Of a DNA stretch of 64,000 nucleotides, positions 34,043 through 45,831 are shown in pieces; positions within the stretch are counted from its first letter, which is position 1; each line of letters starts with the position of its first letter. The position numbers and the translations under genes are program-made. Source of the stretch: Pseudoneurospora amorphoporcata (lineage: Eukaryota; Ascomycota; Sordariomycetes; Sordariales; Sordariaceae); assembly GCA_033297205.1 (NCBI GenBank), contig MU859097.1:1-64000 (forward strand). Direction: 5' to 3'. The notes below the pieces were generated by a model, which made no database searches, was not told the DNA's origin, and was given only the letters and a program-made list of their open reading frames with translations.

Positions 34043-35690
34043 GCTGTCTGACAGTTTGCGGGTGTCGCTTGATGTGGGTGTTCTCCGTCCTTCAAGGGCG
34101 TAGAGAGTCTTTCCTGGTCTGTGACGTGTTAGTCAACTGCATGCTTGTCATGTGTCCACGCAATGGAGATCGAGCTTCGAGTTATCATTTTGAAACGTGA
34201 GAGGAACCCAAAACTCACCACGGTGCCAGGAGAGCGGCAATATCCGATGGTCTCGTGACTGGGAAGACAATCTGGTATTTGTTGTTAAACACCAAAGCCG
34301 TGTATCGTTGGTTCTGTCAAGGGACCCGGTTGTTTCCAACAAAATGGGCCGGCTTGTTCCGCTGGGACGAGCGAGAGGAGGGTTGGCGACAGGAGAGACC
34401 CGAAAAATCCAGTGTGAGCTGACGAGACTGGTTTGGGTAGACAGGCTGTCGAGAGTGGTATCGCCGAAGGGATTTGATACCCGGGGGTGTTTTCTTCTTT
34501 CTTTCCGTGCAAGATTTTCCTGCTATCAAAAAACGCTTGAAGTGTATCAACACGAAGAGAGAAGAGATGACATAATACTGCGAGCCGCAAGACAAATAGA
34601 GAGACGATACCCAAAAAATGGCGGCCAAAAAGATTGCCTGGAGTCTGCGAGTTGCGCTGCGCTTGATGGTACAGTAGTGGTGGTGGTCGTGAGAAGAGGA
34701 AGAGGAGTTTGTGTGCAAATGAGGAGAGAGGGGATTAAGAACCCAAACATTTGGCGTTGCCTGGCGTAATCCAAGTTGTGACTTCCTGTCTTGTTTCTCA
34801 GTCAGGTATGATGGAATCATGGAAAACAGAGGAAGCAGCATACGGATGGATCGCTTACCGCATTTTTGGAAGCTTCTATCAGGCAGGTGTAGGTCTCTCA
34901 AATCGAAGGAAGCTAAGCTGGAAGATAGTCATCGAGAATCTCAGCTGGAGAACAACCTCAAGTTATTTCAACACTTTCCCGGAATGAGACCTTCCAACCA
35001 CATTTGACAGCTTTCAACGTTGCTTAGAGTGAGTGGCAAAGCTGATACACACTCTTCTTTCCTTCCAGGACCTGAACCTTTAATCCGAGCAGGGGAGGTG
35101 AAGCTGAACCAAGTGTTCTTGACAATGACAAGCGGTCGTCGGTAACATTGAAGGGGAACTGTGTGGTGGTTGCGTTGTCGGAATTAGAAATTAGCTTCAC
35201 CTGAAGCTCGATGCGCGGGCAAGTACCTAATCTAAACAAACCATGACAGCCATCATGGGTGGCAAGACGAATCCAATCCAAGATTCTTTCTTCTGACCCG
35301 ATACACCAATCACTCCGTCGTTTCTGCTAAGTAGTTGTACCTGAGCGTCCCAAAACGATACACCCGCCACTTCCTTCCGACGCAAACTCCATGCTACTCG
35401 CAATGTCTTCCTTCACCAACATTCTTCTTTCCTGACTGTTCCCAGAAATGGGGTATCACACTGCACGCCCTCTCGCTGCGTCCGTATATGAACATTCACA
35501 AACAGTGACCCAGAATATCATGGCATGGTACGATGCAGACAAACTAGGCAGAATCCAGCTGGTAGAAGCGAATCTCTCCTGACCATAGAAAGGACCACAA
35601 CAAAAGGGTATAGGTTGAAGTCATGCCAACAAGTGAAGCGTGCTGATAGTAACTCTTTGGTAACTACATTTACAAGTTGCCTTGGGTCCT
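34043..35690. other. Intergenic, RVS167 to proline-rich gene
   Basis: About 1.65 kb. The stretch 34,043-34,340 probably contains one or two 5' exons of the proline-rich gene: a GTGAGT donor at 34,211-34,216 and a CAG acceptor near 34,110 are visible on the minus strand. The remainder holds promoter and the RVS167 3' flank. No separate gene is called. Confidence 0.5.
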
Positions 35691-37317
35691 CTAGCTGTTT
35701 AATTGGACATAGTTACCTGGGAAAAGGCCGTCATGTCAGAACATGTTCAACTCGCATCTGAAAAAAGCGTCTAAGAAAAAGTACAGTACGTACCTGGGAA
35801 TTGACCCTGCTTTCCATGCAGCTTTCCAATCCACCACTCATTGTCGTTCGCAGTCCTTGTTACTATCTCAATAACATCACCGGCACGGAAGCTCAGATCG
35901 CCCTCTGCCTGCGCCGAGTAGTCGTAAAGTGCCGTGACGGTCTCTACCTGGGGTGCCGCCATGAGGGCCTTGGGCTTGGGCTTCGGCGGTGGGGGCTTGG
36001 CCTTTGCGGCCGCCGCCATAGACAACGACGCGGGTTTCGGGCTGGCAACTGGAGCGGCGTAGGAGGCGGGTGTCGCTTGTAGCGTGCTCGGCTTCACCGA
36101 ATAAGGTGGCGGAGCATGCGCTTCTACTGGCTCCGCCTGAGTCTCCCAGGGTCGCGGTGCTGTGACGGCAGGAGCTTGTTGTTGCTGTTCCCATGGTCGT
36201 GGAGCTGTGAGTGAAGGAGCAGCTTCAGGGGTGCCGGTGGAAGTGGTTGTCGAGGAACCAGCGGTAAGCAGACCCGCAGGCTTGTTTCCTTCGAGAGCGC
36301 CAGGGCGTTGGTACTTTGGTGGTCGTTTCATACCCGTGGTCTTGAACTTGACAATGGAGAGCGCCTCAGCCCGCTCCTGGACGTCACCCCGCTTGGCGAG
36401 GAAAGCCTCCTCAAGGTCCAAAGTCAGGTCGAAGTAGCCGATGTCGCAGTGCTGCATCTTCTCGTGCAAAGTATAGAAGATGTTAAGCTGCATGTAGTAG
36501 AAGGACTGGAAAAGCGGCTGAATGAACTGGCGTTCGAGCTCAAACAGCTTGGGGAGCTCGTCCTTAAGCAGATCGTTGAAGTAGTTGTACTCTTGGGTGG
36601 CCTGCTCAACCTCGTTCTCAGCCTTCCACATGGCCTTTTCGTCCTTTGGCGACCGATCCTTCTTTTCCTGGAGTTTCTTGAGGGTGGCGCGGTGTCTGTC
36701 GTAGTCCAGCTTCTTGTGCTCGCGCTTCACGGCAGTTTTGCGAATGACCTTGATGACATCGAGGAGCTCGTTCGCTGGCCGAATAACCCTACTCTCGATC
36801 ATTTCCAACTCTGGCGCCAGTGTTTCCTGCAGGTCCTTGACAACGGCCTCGTACTCCTCGCAGGCGGCAATACCCTCAATGTTTCCATGGGGGACGAGGG
36901 AATCGGGATCGGACATGCGGCCGCTGATGGGCTTGTAGATTTCGGTCATGGCCTTTGAGAACTCGATCTGGTGTTGCAGCATGCCATTGATGGCCTCGAA
37001 GTACTTTTTGCTCTCATCGTGAAGGCGCTTGGTCTCGGTTTCGAGCTCCTGGAATCGGCGTTCGGAGTCGATGTAGACAGGGTCTTTGGTATGCTCGCCG
37101 AGGTTGAATTTCTGCCTGAATTGTTGTGGTGCCTAGTATTCTGTCGTATTAGTGTCTGTTTGGCAAGCCCCGACTCCTCCGTAGGGAAAGACTCGACGGT
37201 AAGTTCGGAAGCGATGACGACGATGCTCCAACCAAGACTACTTTAAGGGAGGTGAGATTAGTGAATCGGGGCAGAACCTACGCGGACCACGCTTTTCTGG
37301 AAGCCCCTGAAGCTCAT
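35691..37317 (-). CDS. RVS167: Amphiphysin-like BAR-SH3 protein Rvs167
   Basis: Shapes membranes at endocytic sites and links them to actin through its SH3 domain, usually as a heterodimer with Rvs161. Three exons: 37317-37282 (36 nt), 37132-35794 and 35716-35691 (26 nt), giving 466 aa. Residues 1-12 (MSFRGFQKSVVR) match the conserved N-terminal amphipathic helix. The BAR domain covers about residues 15-245, with long charged helices. A Pro/Ala-rich linker with repeated LTAPRPWE/VTAPRPWE units follows (about 260-345). The SH3 domain (about 405-466) shows ALYDYSAQAEGDLSFRAGD, EWWIGKLHGKQGQFP and the final GNYVQLNS, which is supplied by the small last exon. Splice ends are GTAGGT/TAG and GTACGT/CAG. 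Very secure; length is close to yeast Rvs167. Confidence 0.95.
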
Positions 37318-38470
37318 ATTCTGCTATGATGTCGTATGATGTCTGACGGGTATTTATTTGATGGTTGTATGGAAATCGTCGGGGGCGTGTTGCTCGCTGT
37401 TCGAAGAAGTTCAAGGCAATCGGCGGTTATGTTGCACCTGGATGCCCTCTCCAAGTCGGGATCCGGATATGTGATGACGCTGGGGTGGGCAGGGGGCGGT
37501 GCAGGTGGTTTGGCTGGTGGACAAAGTCTTGGCTGAGCGAAGGCTTGCGACGGTTTTCGTGGCGCTGCTATTTGCTCGTTCCAAGATCAGTAAGAAGTCT
37601 TGTCTGGGGCGTCGTGTGATCTCGGTTTGTTCTTGGATCCCGTTCCCGTTTTCGGTCTTAGTCACGAGCGGTTCCAGGTCCGACAAACTTCCTATCGGAG
37701 GGGAGGATCGTTCGATGCCGACAAGCACTTGGGAATGTCAACGGTGAGAGGTAGGGTAGGTAGCTGTTCTAGATGTAAGATGATACTAGAACTAGGTGAC
37801 AGTAAATGGAAGTCAAGTAGGTCGGGTTCTCGGCGGAAATATGTCACTGATATTTTGCTGAAGCACTTTTGCGAAAAGGGAAACCGAGGAGGGAAATACC
37901 GTCATCGGTTGTTCTGCTTTTGGTCGATGAGAACCCCGGAATAGAACGAATTGGAACGATCTGCTTCTAGCGACTGACCGCCGCCAGGGTAGGCTGGTGG
38001 GACCCGCTGTAGCTTTGTGGACATGCCGATTGAGACCACGATTGTTGGTCAGTGCTCCTTTTTGTGCATCTGCACATCCGAGCATCTCCGTCATGCCCCT
38101 TCTCCAAAGTCCAAACATTTTAGAGCAGCGTCATTTTCGCCGTACGCGCTTGTCCGAGATAGGAACAGGTGGGGACCATCTGATAGCGAGATCACCAATC
38201 ATAAATGCCAAGTCCCGTCAGTTATCGCCCCTCATTGGGCACGCTCTTTATCACCGACCCCTCCGAGGCCAAGGCCCGCCGCGTGCGGATGCCGTTTGTT
38301 TCGATTTGTTCTTTTCTGTATGGCGGGAATTCCGTCCGACTGCCGAAGCTGAGGTGGAAGCTCTCCCGCCGCCTCCATCTTTTTGTGGTTTTGTCACAAA
38401 ACGAACTTTTTCCCCCTCATCCGCCTCCAACTTCACCACCACCTACTCTTGTTCTCTTTTCCTGTTCGCC
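37318..38470. other. Divergent intergenic region, RVS167 / NFS1
   Basis: About 1.15 kb between two divergent start codons, so it should contain both promoters. No gene. ORFs that enter NFS1 from upstream in other frames are shadows. Confidence 0.6.
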
Positions 38471-40252
38471 ATGTCCAACATTGCGCCGTCCGTCTTGCGA
38501 CAGGCATCGCGCTTGGCCGCGGCCGCCCCTCTTCGCAGCGCGCGTGTGCTGTCGCGGGCGACCACTGCGGCTGCTGTCAAGACTGCTTCTGCTTCCGCTT
38601 CCAGGAGCTATGTGACCGAGACCAAGAGGAACAACGCCGACGTGCAGGCCGAGCATGCTATCAAGCTGGATCACAGGGAGATGGAGAAGCAGGGCCTTGC
38701 CATCAGCGCGCAGGATGGCTCGAGCCAACACGTCAGCCCCATGGCTGGTAAGCATCATCATCACCACCTCGGCCACGCAAGTCATCCCTCTTTGCTGACA
38801 CATACAAGATGTCCTCAGCAACGCTGCCGTGATGGACGAGGGACAGCGCCCCATCTACCTGGACATGCAGGCCACAACCCCCGTCGACCCCAGAGTGCTC
38901 GATGCTATGATGCCCTACTTCACCAACGTCTATGGCAACCCCCACTCGAGGACACATGCCTACGGCTGGGAGACGGACAAGGCCGTTGAGGAGGCGAGGA
39001 AACACATTGCTGATCTGATTGGCGCTGACCCCAAGGAAATCATCTTCACCAGCGGTGCTACCGAAAGCAACAACATGAGCATCAAGGGTGTCGCCAGGTT
39101 CTTTAGCCGGTCCGGCAAGAAGAAGCACATCATCACCAGCCAGACAGAACACAAGTGTGTCCTCGACAGCTGCAGGCATCTTCAGGACGAGGGCTTCGAA
39201 GTGACCTATCTCCCAGTGAAGAGCAGCGGCCTGATCGACATGGCGGAACTGGAGGCTGCCATCCGTCCCGACACCGCCATCGTCAGTATCATGGCTGTCA
39301 ACAACGAGATTGGTGTCATCCAACCCCTCGAGGAGATCGGCAAGCTTTGCCGGTCCAAGAAGGTCTTCTTCCACACCGATGCCGCCCAGGCTGTTGGCAA
39401 GATCCCCCTTGACGTTAACGCCATGAACATTGACTTGATGTCCATCTCCTCTCACAAGATCTATGGCCCCAAGGGTATTGGTGCGTGCTACGTCCGTCGT
39501 CGGCCAAGAGTCAGACTCGACCCCATCATCAGCGGTGGCGGTCAGGAGAGAGGTCTTCGCAGCGGCACGCTGGCTCCTCCGCTCGTTGTCGGCTTCGGAG
39601 AGGCGTGCCGCATCGCCAAGGATGAGATGCCGGTATGTTACAATGCCTCCCTCCCTTTCTTTTTACCTTGGCCATCTCATGATGAGTCGCTTTACACATG
39701 CATGGCTTTCTGAAGTCCCGTGACAAGGACTCCCTGTTGATAGACAGCAACTTCTCTGATCATAACCCCTTTTTATCCTACATTCAATGCATCTTCTAGT
39801 TCAAGGATGGGCGCTAACTGTTGCAAAAGTACGACTCCAAGCGTATCAAGTACCTCTCTGACCGTCTGCTCAACGGCCTGCTCTCCATGGAGCACACCAG
39901 CCAGAACGGTGACCCCAAGCACTTCTACCCCGGCTGCGTGAACGTTTCTTTCGCTTACGTCGAGGGTGAGTCCCTCCTGATGGCCCTGAAGGATATTGCT
40001 CTTTCTTCCGGCAGTGCCTGCACTTCGGCTTCTCTGGAACCTAGTTACGTTCTCCGTGCTTTGGGCAACAGTGACGAGAGCGCCCACTCCAGTATCCGTT
40101 TCGGTATCGGCCGGTTCACTACCGAGCAGGAGATCGACTACGTGCTCAAAGCCGTGACGGAGCGTGTGGGCTTCCTCCGTGAGCTTTCTCCTCTCTGGGA
40201 GCTCGTCCAGGAGGGTATCGACCTGAACACGATCCAGTGGAGCCAGCACTAA
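38471..40252 (+). CDS. NFS1: Cysteine desulfurase, mitochondrial
   Basis: A PLP enzyme that takes sulfur from cysteine for Fe-S cluster assembly and tRNA thiolation; it works in the matrix with Isd11, Isu and acyl carrier protein. Three exons, 38471-38747, 38809-39632 and 39830-40252, give 507 aa. Residues 1-50 are an Ala/Arg/Ser-rich presequence. Core motifs: PIYLDMQATTPVDPRVLDAM, FTSGATESNNMSIKGV, SQTEHKCVLDS, FFHTDAAQAVGKIP and the PLP lysine in SISSHKIYGPKGIG. The catalytic Cys sits in SSGSACTSASLEPSYVL. The C-terminus ends IQWSQH, the conserved end of mitochondrial NFS1. The second intron is long for this window (197 nt). Start: ATG in GCCATGT, the first in frame with the presequence. 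Very secure. Confidence 0.97.
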
Positions 40253-40775
40253 GAGGTGAAGATGGTGTGGTTGATGAGCGATATTTTTGTCACGTTTTAT
40301 AAAATGGGCGGAGTTATTATTACATTTTTCAAGACTACAGGCGGCACGGGTTACTTATACAGCCAACCTAAAGAATTGGTGAGGCTCCCGCAAGGACGGA
40401 AGCAAGGGGCAAAACATGACCCATTGTATACTATCAAGTCTGTAAGCGATATTTGCGGATGTGTTTTGTTTTTTTGATGAGCAAGAGAATGATACCATAG
40501 GGCTGGAAGGCGGTGCATGGAAGTGTCAGTCAAGAGAACAATTCACCATATAATGGATATACATAATTCCCAGCATTGTGGCTGATGACCGAGTCGATTT
40601 GCATATGGCTGTGTGGCGCATAACTTGTGTGCCTACAGTATTACGTTGCTGTCTTGAACTCCCCACGCGCCAGAGTTGCTCAGGGTGTATACATTGTGAC
40701 ACCTTACCGGGTGTTCACAAAGCATCATAATTTCCCTCTTGAAACTGTGTGGGTGTTGTGGTGGCTGTGACGAAC

Positions 40776-40855
40776 TATGATGTCAGAGTCTCATTGGGGA
40801 CGTTCGCTCGGATGAACGACCCCTGCTGGTTCAGGCTCTAACCTATGACATCATG
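40776..40855. other. 80-nt nested inverted-repeat element
   Basis: Outer arms TATGATGTCA (40,776-40,785) and TGACATCATG (40,846-40,855) are complementary over nine bases. Inside, AGAG can pair with CTCT (40,836-40,839). A central hairpin GGGGACGTTC/GAACGACCCC (40,796-40,805 and 40,814-40,823) has one A-A mismatch and an 8-nt loop. It could be a structured RNA, a remnant of a small mobile element, or paired half-sites for a bZIP factor. It lies 0.5 kb past the NFS1 stop. Confidence 0.5.
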
Positions 40856-41213
40856 ATACCTTCTGGTGTGCTTTGTGAGACTAGTAACAACGACATCTTC
40901 ACAGGCAACAACAGCAAGCCATTCCTGCCACATGCTGGAAGCTACGAGCTGAAACAAACAAGAAAGACCATGGCTGGCCAATTAGGGCAAGAAATGGGTT
41001 AGACATTCTGACATTTCGGAAGTGATGGATGGGACACACGGTTCACATGGCCATCCTGCCATCTCAGGCTCCTCCACAGTCCGTCATTGCCCTCGGCAGG
41101 ACCCTGATTTTGAGGACAGGAAGTTCTGTTCTGGTCATCCGATCTGGTTCTTGTTTGTCTTTGTTCGATTGCGTGGTGGAGACTGTCTAGCGCCGTGGAA
41201 GTTGAGATTGGGA

Positions 41214-41222
41214 TATATAAAG
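41214..41222 (+). promoter_or_regulatory. TATA box of the CsbD-like gene
   Basis: TATATAAAG, about 170 nt before the ATG at 41391. The following sequence to the ATG is CA-rich and lacks a long ORF, as expected for a fungal 5' UTR of about 140 nt. Confidence 0.6.
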
Positions 41223-41390
41223 AAAAGAGATCCTTCCCCCTTCTTGGACTTACATTCAGTGCATCATCCTCACGATACAATCAATTACACTACCAACAGC
41301 TTTCCAACATCAACTCCAAACCACCAAACCATCACCACTTTTACTTGGTTAAACCTAAAGTAATCAACAATACCACAGCAACCACCCAAC

Positions 41391-42027
41391 ATGTCTACCG
41401 AGAACAACTCCACCCTCAAGTCCTACATCGACTCCGCCACTGGCGCTGTCCAGAACGCCGTTGGCAGTATCATTGGCAACCGCGGCGATCAAGTAGGTTT
41501 TTTTTTTTTTGCTGCAATCCTGCCGTCTTACATACATGTGATTCAGTTCAACATACTAACTAACACTGCCAAAACAACAGGCCGAAGGTCAAGCCAAGCA
41601 AGAGAAGGCTCACGCCGAGCACGCCGCCTCGCACGACACGGCCAAGCTCCCCGGCTTCACGGCGACCTCGGACGGCGCCGTCGCGGCCGACCACCCCGAC
41701 CGCACCTCGGGCTCGTGGAAGCAGACGGCCGGTGCGGCCAAGGAGTTCGTCGGTGGCACCATCGGGTCCGAGGAGCTCAAGCAAGCCGGCCGCCGAGAGA
41801 ACCGCGAGGGCCAGGAGCAGGAAGCCCGCGGGCAGGTTAAGGACCTCGGCGAGGGTGCCAAGGACCGTTTCACGGGCCAGCTCGGCGGCGCTGCGGCTGC
41901 GCTTGTCGGCGACCGCGAGAAGCAGAGAGAGTATCAGGCTCAGCATGATGTTGGCAAGGCCCAGCAGAGGGGCGCCGAGCACGATATCAACAAGGAGGCT
42001 GAGGCGCAGAGGAGGGCTGATCTCTAA
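41391..42027 (+). CDS. CsbD-like stress protein (mismatched base pair and cruciform DNA recognition type)
   Basis: Small hydrophilic fungal protein of the CsbD-like group; relatives have been annotated as binding cruciform or mismatched DNA, and many are stress- or conidiation-induced. Two exons, 41391-41492 and 41581-42027, give 182 aa. The intron begins GTAGGT followed by 12 T and ends CAACAG. The N-terminus is STENNSTLKSYIDSATGAVQNAVGSIIGN, a typical opening. The rest is rich in Ala, Gly, Glu, Gln and Lys with repeated amphipathic units such as GSWKQTAGAAKEFVGGTIG, EARGQVKDLGEGAKDRFTGQLGG and GDREKQREYQAQHDVGKAQQRG. No cysteine or membrane segment. Strong C-ending codons and a TATA box suggest high, inducible expression. 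Molecular function is inferred from family naming only. Confidence 0.85.
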
Positions 42028-44594
42028 ATCGTTGACGGACTGGAAGCTTGCTGCTGCTGCAAGGAAGGAAGACTGAGGACGGTTAAGAAAGATGGATCGA
42101 GAGAGATGATACCCCTTTTACACCTAGAATGATTACGACGAGATGACTTGAGTTTCGGATAATAAAGATTTGTTCGAACAAGACCTATGCGTGCAATGGC
42201 TTGAGTGATAAGTTTTGGGATGTTGATTGGTATGCAATCCGATGCTGGATCGTTTGTTACTTTGGCTCTTCGGGCCTAGGCTCGAATAGGGAAGATAGGG
42301 GGAGATATGGAGTTCTTGTTGGCTTTCTGAGCAAGAGAACTTGTCTTGGTCTCCTTCAAGGTTTCCGAAGACTTTTCACGACTGCAAGAAGCCAGTCTAC
42401 ACAGTACATTGCATATCCCGACGACAACGTCGAACAAACTCCTCTTTTGTCTTTTTTTTTTATTTGCTGTTTGGCTTTTTGGCACCAAGCTAACAAACAT
42501 ACCTAGTATGACTACATCTTGAGTAGAATTGCTTCCTTGAGCTCTCGTTTTCTGGAAGCCCGATGCTCTTTTCTGGCAATTGACGACTTACGGTACCTTA
42601 CACCGAGATGATACGAGCAAGGCTTCATTCAATTTGCGGTTCTGACATGCGCCCGGCTGCCGTGCACTGTATCTATCGTGTTGCACGAAACGGGCCGATG
42701 TTGAAGCTTACTGCAGGTCCGAGACCTTTTGAACAAGCCTCCGTACTTACACATTTCGTTCGGCAAGCTAAATTGCTTCGTGATGGGTTTTTCCTAGGTA
42801 GGCTGCCATTTGGACGAAATTCGAAGTGAAGATGAGGGAGGAAGCCTGCCTCAAACTGTAACGTTGCTCGTGTCGCTCGTGTATGGTTGGGTTATGATGG
42901 GAGTACCTACTGATATGGCAAACCTCCCGGCAGGCAAGTGGGGTAGATTACCTTGCCTGCCTGCCGCATCACAGGAGGCTTCCATATGATCAACGCTGGA
43001 CGTTCGCTATTGACAACCCCAATCTCACAGACTTCCCCCCATTATATTTCCTCGCTGCAACAATGCAAAGTGAGATTCGAAATTGCTCGCTTGGTCGACA
43101 TCAAACTCAGCTGAACTCCACGCCCGTTCTTGTCACTTCTATTTTCTGGCTTGTATGGACGGCCAAGCCTCCTTTCTCTGCCTCCAACATGGAGATGAAG
43201 CATTGGCCCCCAATCCGCCCAACTCATCATGGTTGACCGGGGACCCAAAACTGGGCTGATGTTCTTTTCTTGTCCTTCCAAGCGTGGTTACTGTTGATAT
43301 CCTTCATCACCAACTCCTCCTTGAGGCGTTTCGAGATCTGGTCATTCGGTCTCGCTATTCGAGTTGTCAACAACTTGGTTTCACAAAGCTCAGAACAACA
43401 AAAGACTTTCGGAGGTTTATTTTGCAGCCTGCATGTAGCTGTGGAACAACTCGAGTCTCCCTCCCTCAACTCTACTACTTCCTTTCAGCTTTCACCTATT
43501 CCCCAAGTCTCAGAGAGAACTTGGCACTTGGACAGTTTGCTAAGCCTCGAGTAAGACATCACTCGGCAGCGCGCCTTTCCGGTCCAGTATTGGCAAGACT
43601 TCACCCTCCATCACCCTCTTCTCAACGGCGTCTAACGCCAACACCCTATCGCCATCCTTGCCAGCCTTATTGTCCCACCTCGTTGCACCATCTCCCAACC
43701 CTCAAACCCCAGTGCCTGATCATCAAAATGTGGCTTGTTGGTCCTCGGATGGCTTTGCCATTTCTAGATACAACACCTCAACTCCACGACTTCCAGCCCT
43801 CCTGCTTTGCCAGCCACAATCTGTGGTGGTCCTTGTTCATCTTCAACATGCCTTATAGCCTACACAATTGGCCATCCTCAACCACTCGCCACAGTTTCAA
43901 GTCTTTTCTTAGGAACTCCCCAAACACTCTTCATCTCTCAGCTCTGAACTCTGTTGTGGTTGCTGCTTGGCCTCTGGACAGCCCTACGGGAGATGATGCG
44001 ATCTACAGTCCGGGTAACCCCAGACCTCGAATTAGATTCTCACCGAAGACGCCATCACCATGCGTCTCAACTCTGGTCCTTCATATTCTCGCAAAGTTGC
44101 AAGAAGAACTCCCACGTTGAGACCAGGACTCCATCACCATGTCCCGCTAGTGCTCACATATGGACTCTATTCTTGACCTCATTCTGCCCCGACTTCCCGA
44201 CCCCTGAGTCGTGAGATCAGAGTATGGCTAAAAGGAAAGGCGCTCTGGTGGAGAGGGGGGAGTCAGGTGTGGGATGTCATCGGCTTCCGCTCCCGACCTC
44301 GATCTTCACCTGTCGGCTCTACTACTCCTGTGCCGTTGGCTTCAGAAATCTATCCTTCGTTATTCTGGCTTGGCTAGCTCTCCTCCTGACCCCCTCCGGG
44401 TTTACCGTGCCTCTGGGTTGCTGTCGTTAAAGTTTAAGGTTCTGTGTGAGACGATGCATCATGAAGTGACGGCAACTTTGGATTCCCATATAAGTTCAGC
44501 AGCATGACCACTTCCATTTTCAACATTCTCAGAAGACAGCAGCAGCAGCAGCAGCACCAACAAGCCGGATAATCAACCCAAACTCTCCCACTGA
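42028..44594. other. Large intergenic region, CsbD-like to NmrA-like
   Basis: About 2.6 kb. It contains a 10-bp perfect inverted repeat (42,929-42,961) and several unconvincing ORFs. One without an ATG start spans 43284-44120, and a 68-codon ATG ORF starts at 44224; neither resembles a known protein. A CATATAAG string at 44,487-44,494 may be the TATA box of the NmrA-like gene, and a (CAG)6 run follows at about 44,536-44,555. Confidence 0.5.
42929..42961. repeat. Perfect 10-bp inverted repeat
   Basis: GGCAGGCAAG (42,929-42,938) and CTTGCCTGCC (42,952-42,961) separated by 13 nt. It is able to form a GC-rich hairpin; possible regulator binding site, function unknown. Confidence 0.85.
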
Positions 44595-45831
44595 ATGCCT
44601 CACTCTATAATGCGCCAGAAAGCTTCTCAACAACCTGCTGTCATGATGAGAATCGCTATTGCAGGAGGTGGCTCCTTTGCCTACATCCTCGCCCAGGAAA
44701 TCACCAAGAGCGCTCATCCCGTTCTCATTCTCACTCGACAGGTATTGACTTTTCCCCCTTACTCCCAATACCTTCAACTCCACTAACACACTCAAAAAAA
44801 AAACAAGCCCCACCCCGAATTCGAAGAAAACCTCCCCTCCTGCCAACTTGTCCAAGTAGACTACCAAAACGTCGAAGAACTTCACTACGTCCTCCGCGGC
44901 GTCGACCTCCTCATCTCCACCATCTCCAACAACGAACAACTCAACCTCATCGACGCCGCGCGCCGCGCCCGCGTCCGCTGCTTCGTCCCCTCCGAGTTCG
45001 AGGGCCCCCTTTCCCACCGTCCGACGAGACCAACCAACAACTCCAACTCTACGGACCCGCTCGACAACCGCGGCTCCCGCGCCGCTTTGGACCTTTTGGA
45101 AAGTTGGTTCCAATCCCGCTCACACAGGATGAACTACACTGTTTTTTCCTGCGGAGTGTTCATGGAGAGATTTGCTCGTGGGGGATTACAGCCGTGGGGG
45201 ATTGGGACGCAGCTAGGGTTGATGGGGCAAATGGGAATAATGAGCAATGATTACCTGGTGAATGTCGAGCATGGCACGGCGGAGGTGGTAGAACGGGATT
45301 CCCAAGGGAGAACGGCGTACGTGGCTATGACGAGCATGTATGATGTTGCCAGGTTCGTGGCGGCTGCTGTGGAGTTGACGGGAACGACCAGGGGATCTTT
45401 GGGCGGCGTGCCACTGTCGTTGGAGAGGTGGCCCAGGGAGTGGAGGGTTAGGGGGGATTTGTTGGCCGTGAGGGAGGTGGTTGGGGTTTGTGAAATGGTC
45501 AGAGGAGGTAAGTTTCATTCTAGTCTTCTTTCCATGTCTTTGGTACTACAAGTAGGTATCTTATTGCTAATTGGGATTAAATGAGCGGGCAGTCCAGTTC
45601 AGCGTCACTCGAAGAACGTACCAAGAAGCCGAAGCCTGGGCGAACGAGTACCAGCGTGCTGGAGATGTGGCGACATATCTCTACTATCAGCGGTTGTTGC
45701 AGACTGCTAACGGAAGGTATAGCATTCGCTCGACGAACCTTAACGAGCTGGTTAATCAGAGCGAGAGGACGGCGTTTCAGCCGATGAGATTTAGGGAGTG
45801 GTTGGAGCAGGTTTGGGGACCTGTTCTTTAG
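44595..45831 (+). CDS. NmrA-like / isoflavone reductase-like NAD(P)-binding protein
   Basis: Atypical short-chain dehydrogenase-like Rossmann protein of the NmrA/isoflavone reductase group; such proteins act as reductases or NAD(P)-sensing regulators. Three exons, 44595-44741, 44808-45507 and 45593-45831, give 361 aa from the first ATG. A start at 44643 or 44646 (MMRIAIAGGG) would remove 16-17 residues and fits the family better; I keep the longer form only because it is open. The nucleotide-binding strand is RIAIAGGGSFAYILAQEI, in which the third glycine of the usual GxxGxxG is absent. DLLISTISNNEQLNLIDAARRARVRCFVPSEFEG follows, typical of the family. The active-site-type Tyr/Lys pair is not evident, so it may bind nucleotide without redox activity. 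Substrate unknown. Confidence 0.82.

Larger units (their letters stand above)
40253..41390. other. Intergenic, NFS1 to CsbD-like
   Basis: About 1.1 kb between two plus-strand genes. It contains a foldable element (40,776-40,855, listed separately) and, near its right end, a TATA box with a CA-rich leader. No ORF of note. Confidence 0.6.

Noticed and set aside
43284..44120. 278-codon plus ORF in the CsbD-like/NmrA-like gap
   Set aside because: It has no ATG at its start, shows no recognisable domain and has irregular composition. An internal ATG at about 43,727 gives an equally featureless product.
44504..44572. 22-codon uORF with a poly-Gln run before the NmrA-like gene
   Set aside because: A TATA-like element at 44,487-44,494 places the likely transcription start downstream of this ATG.
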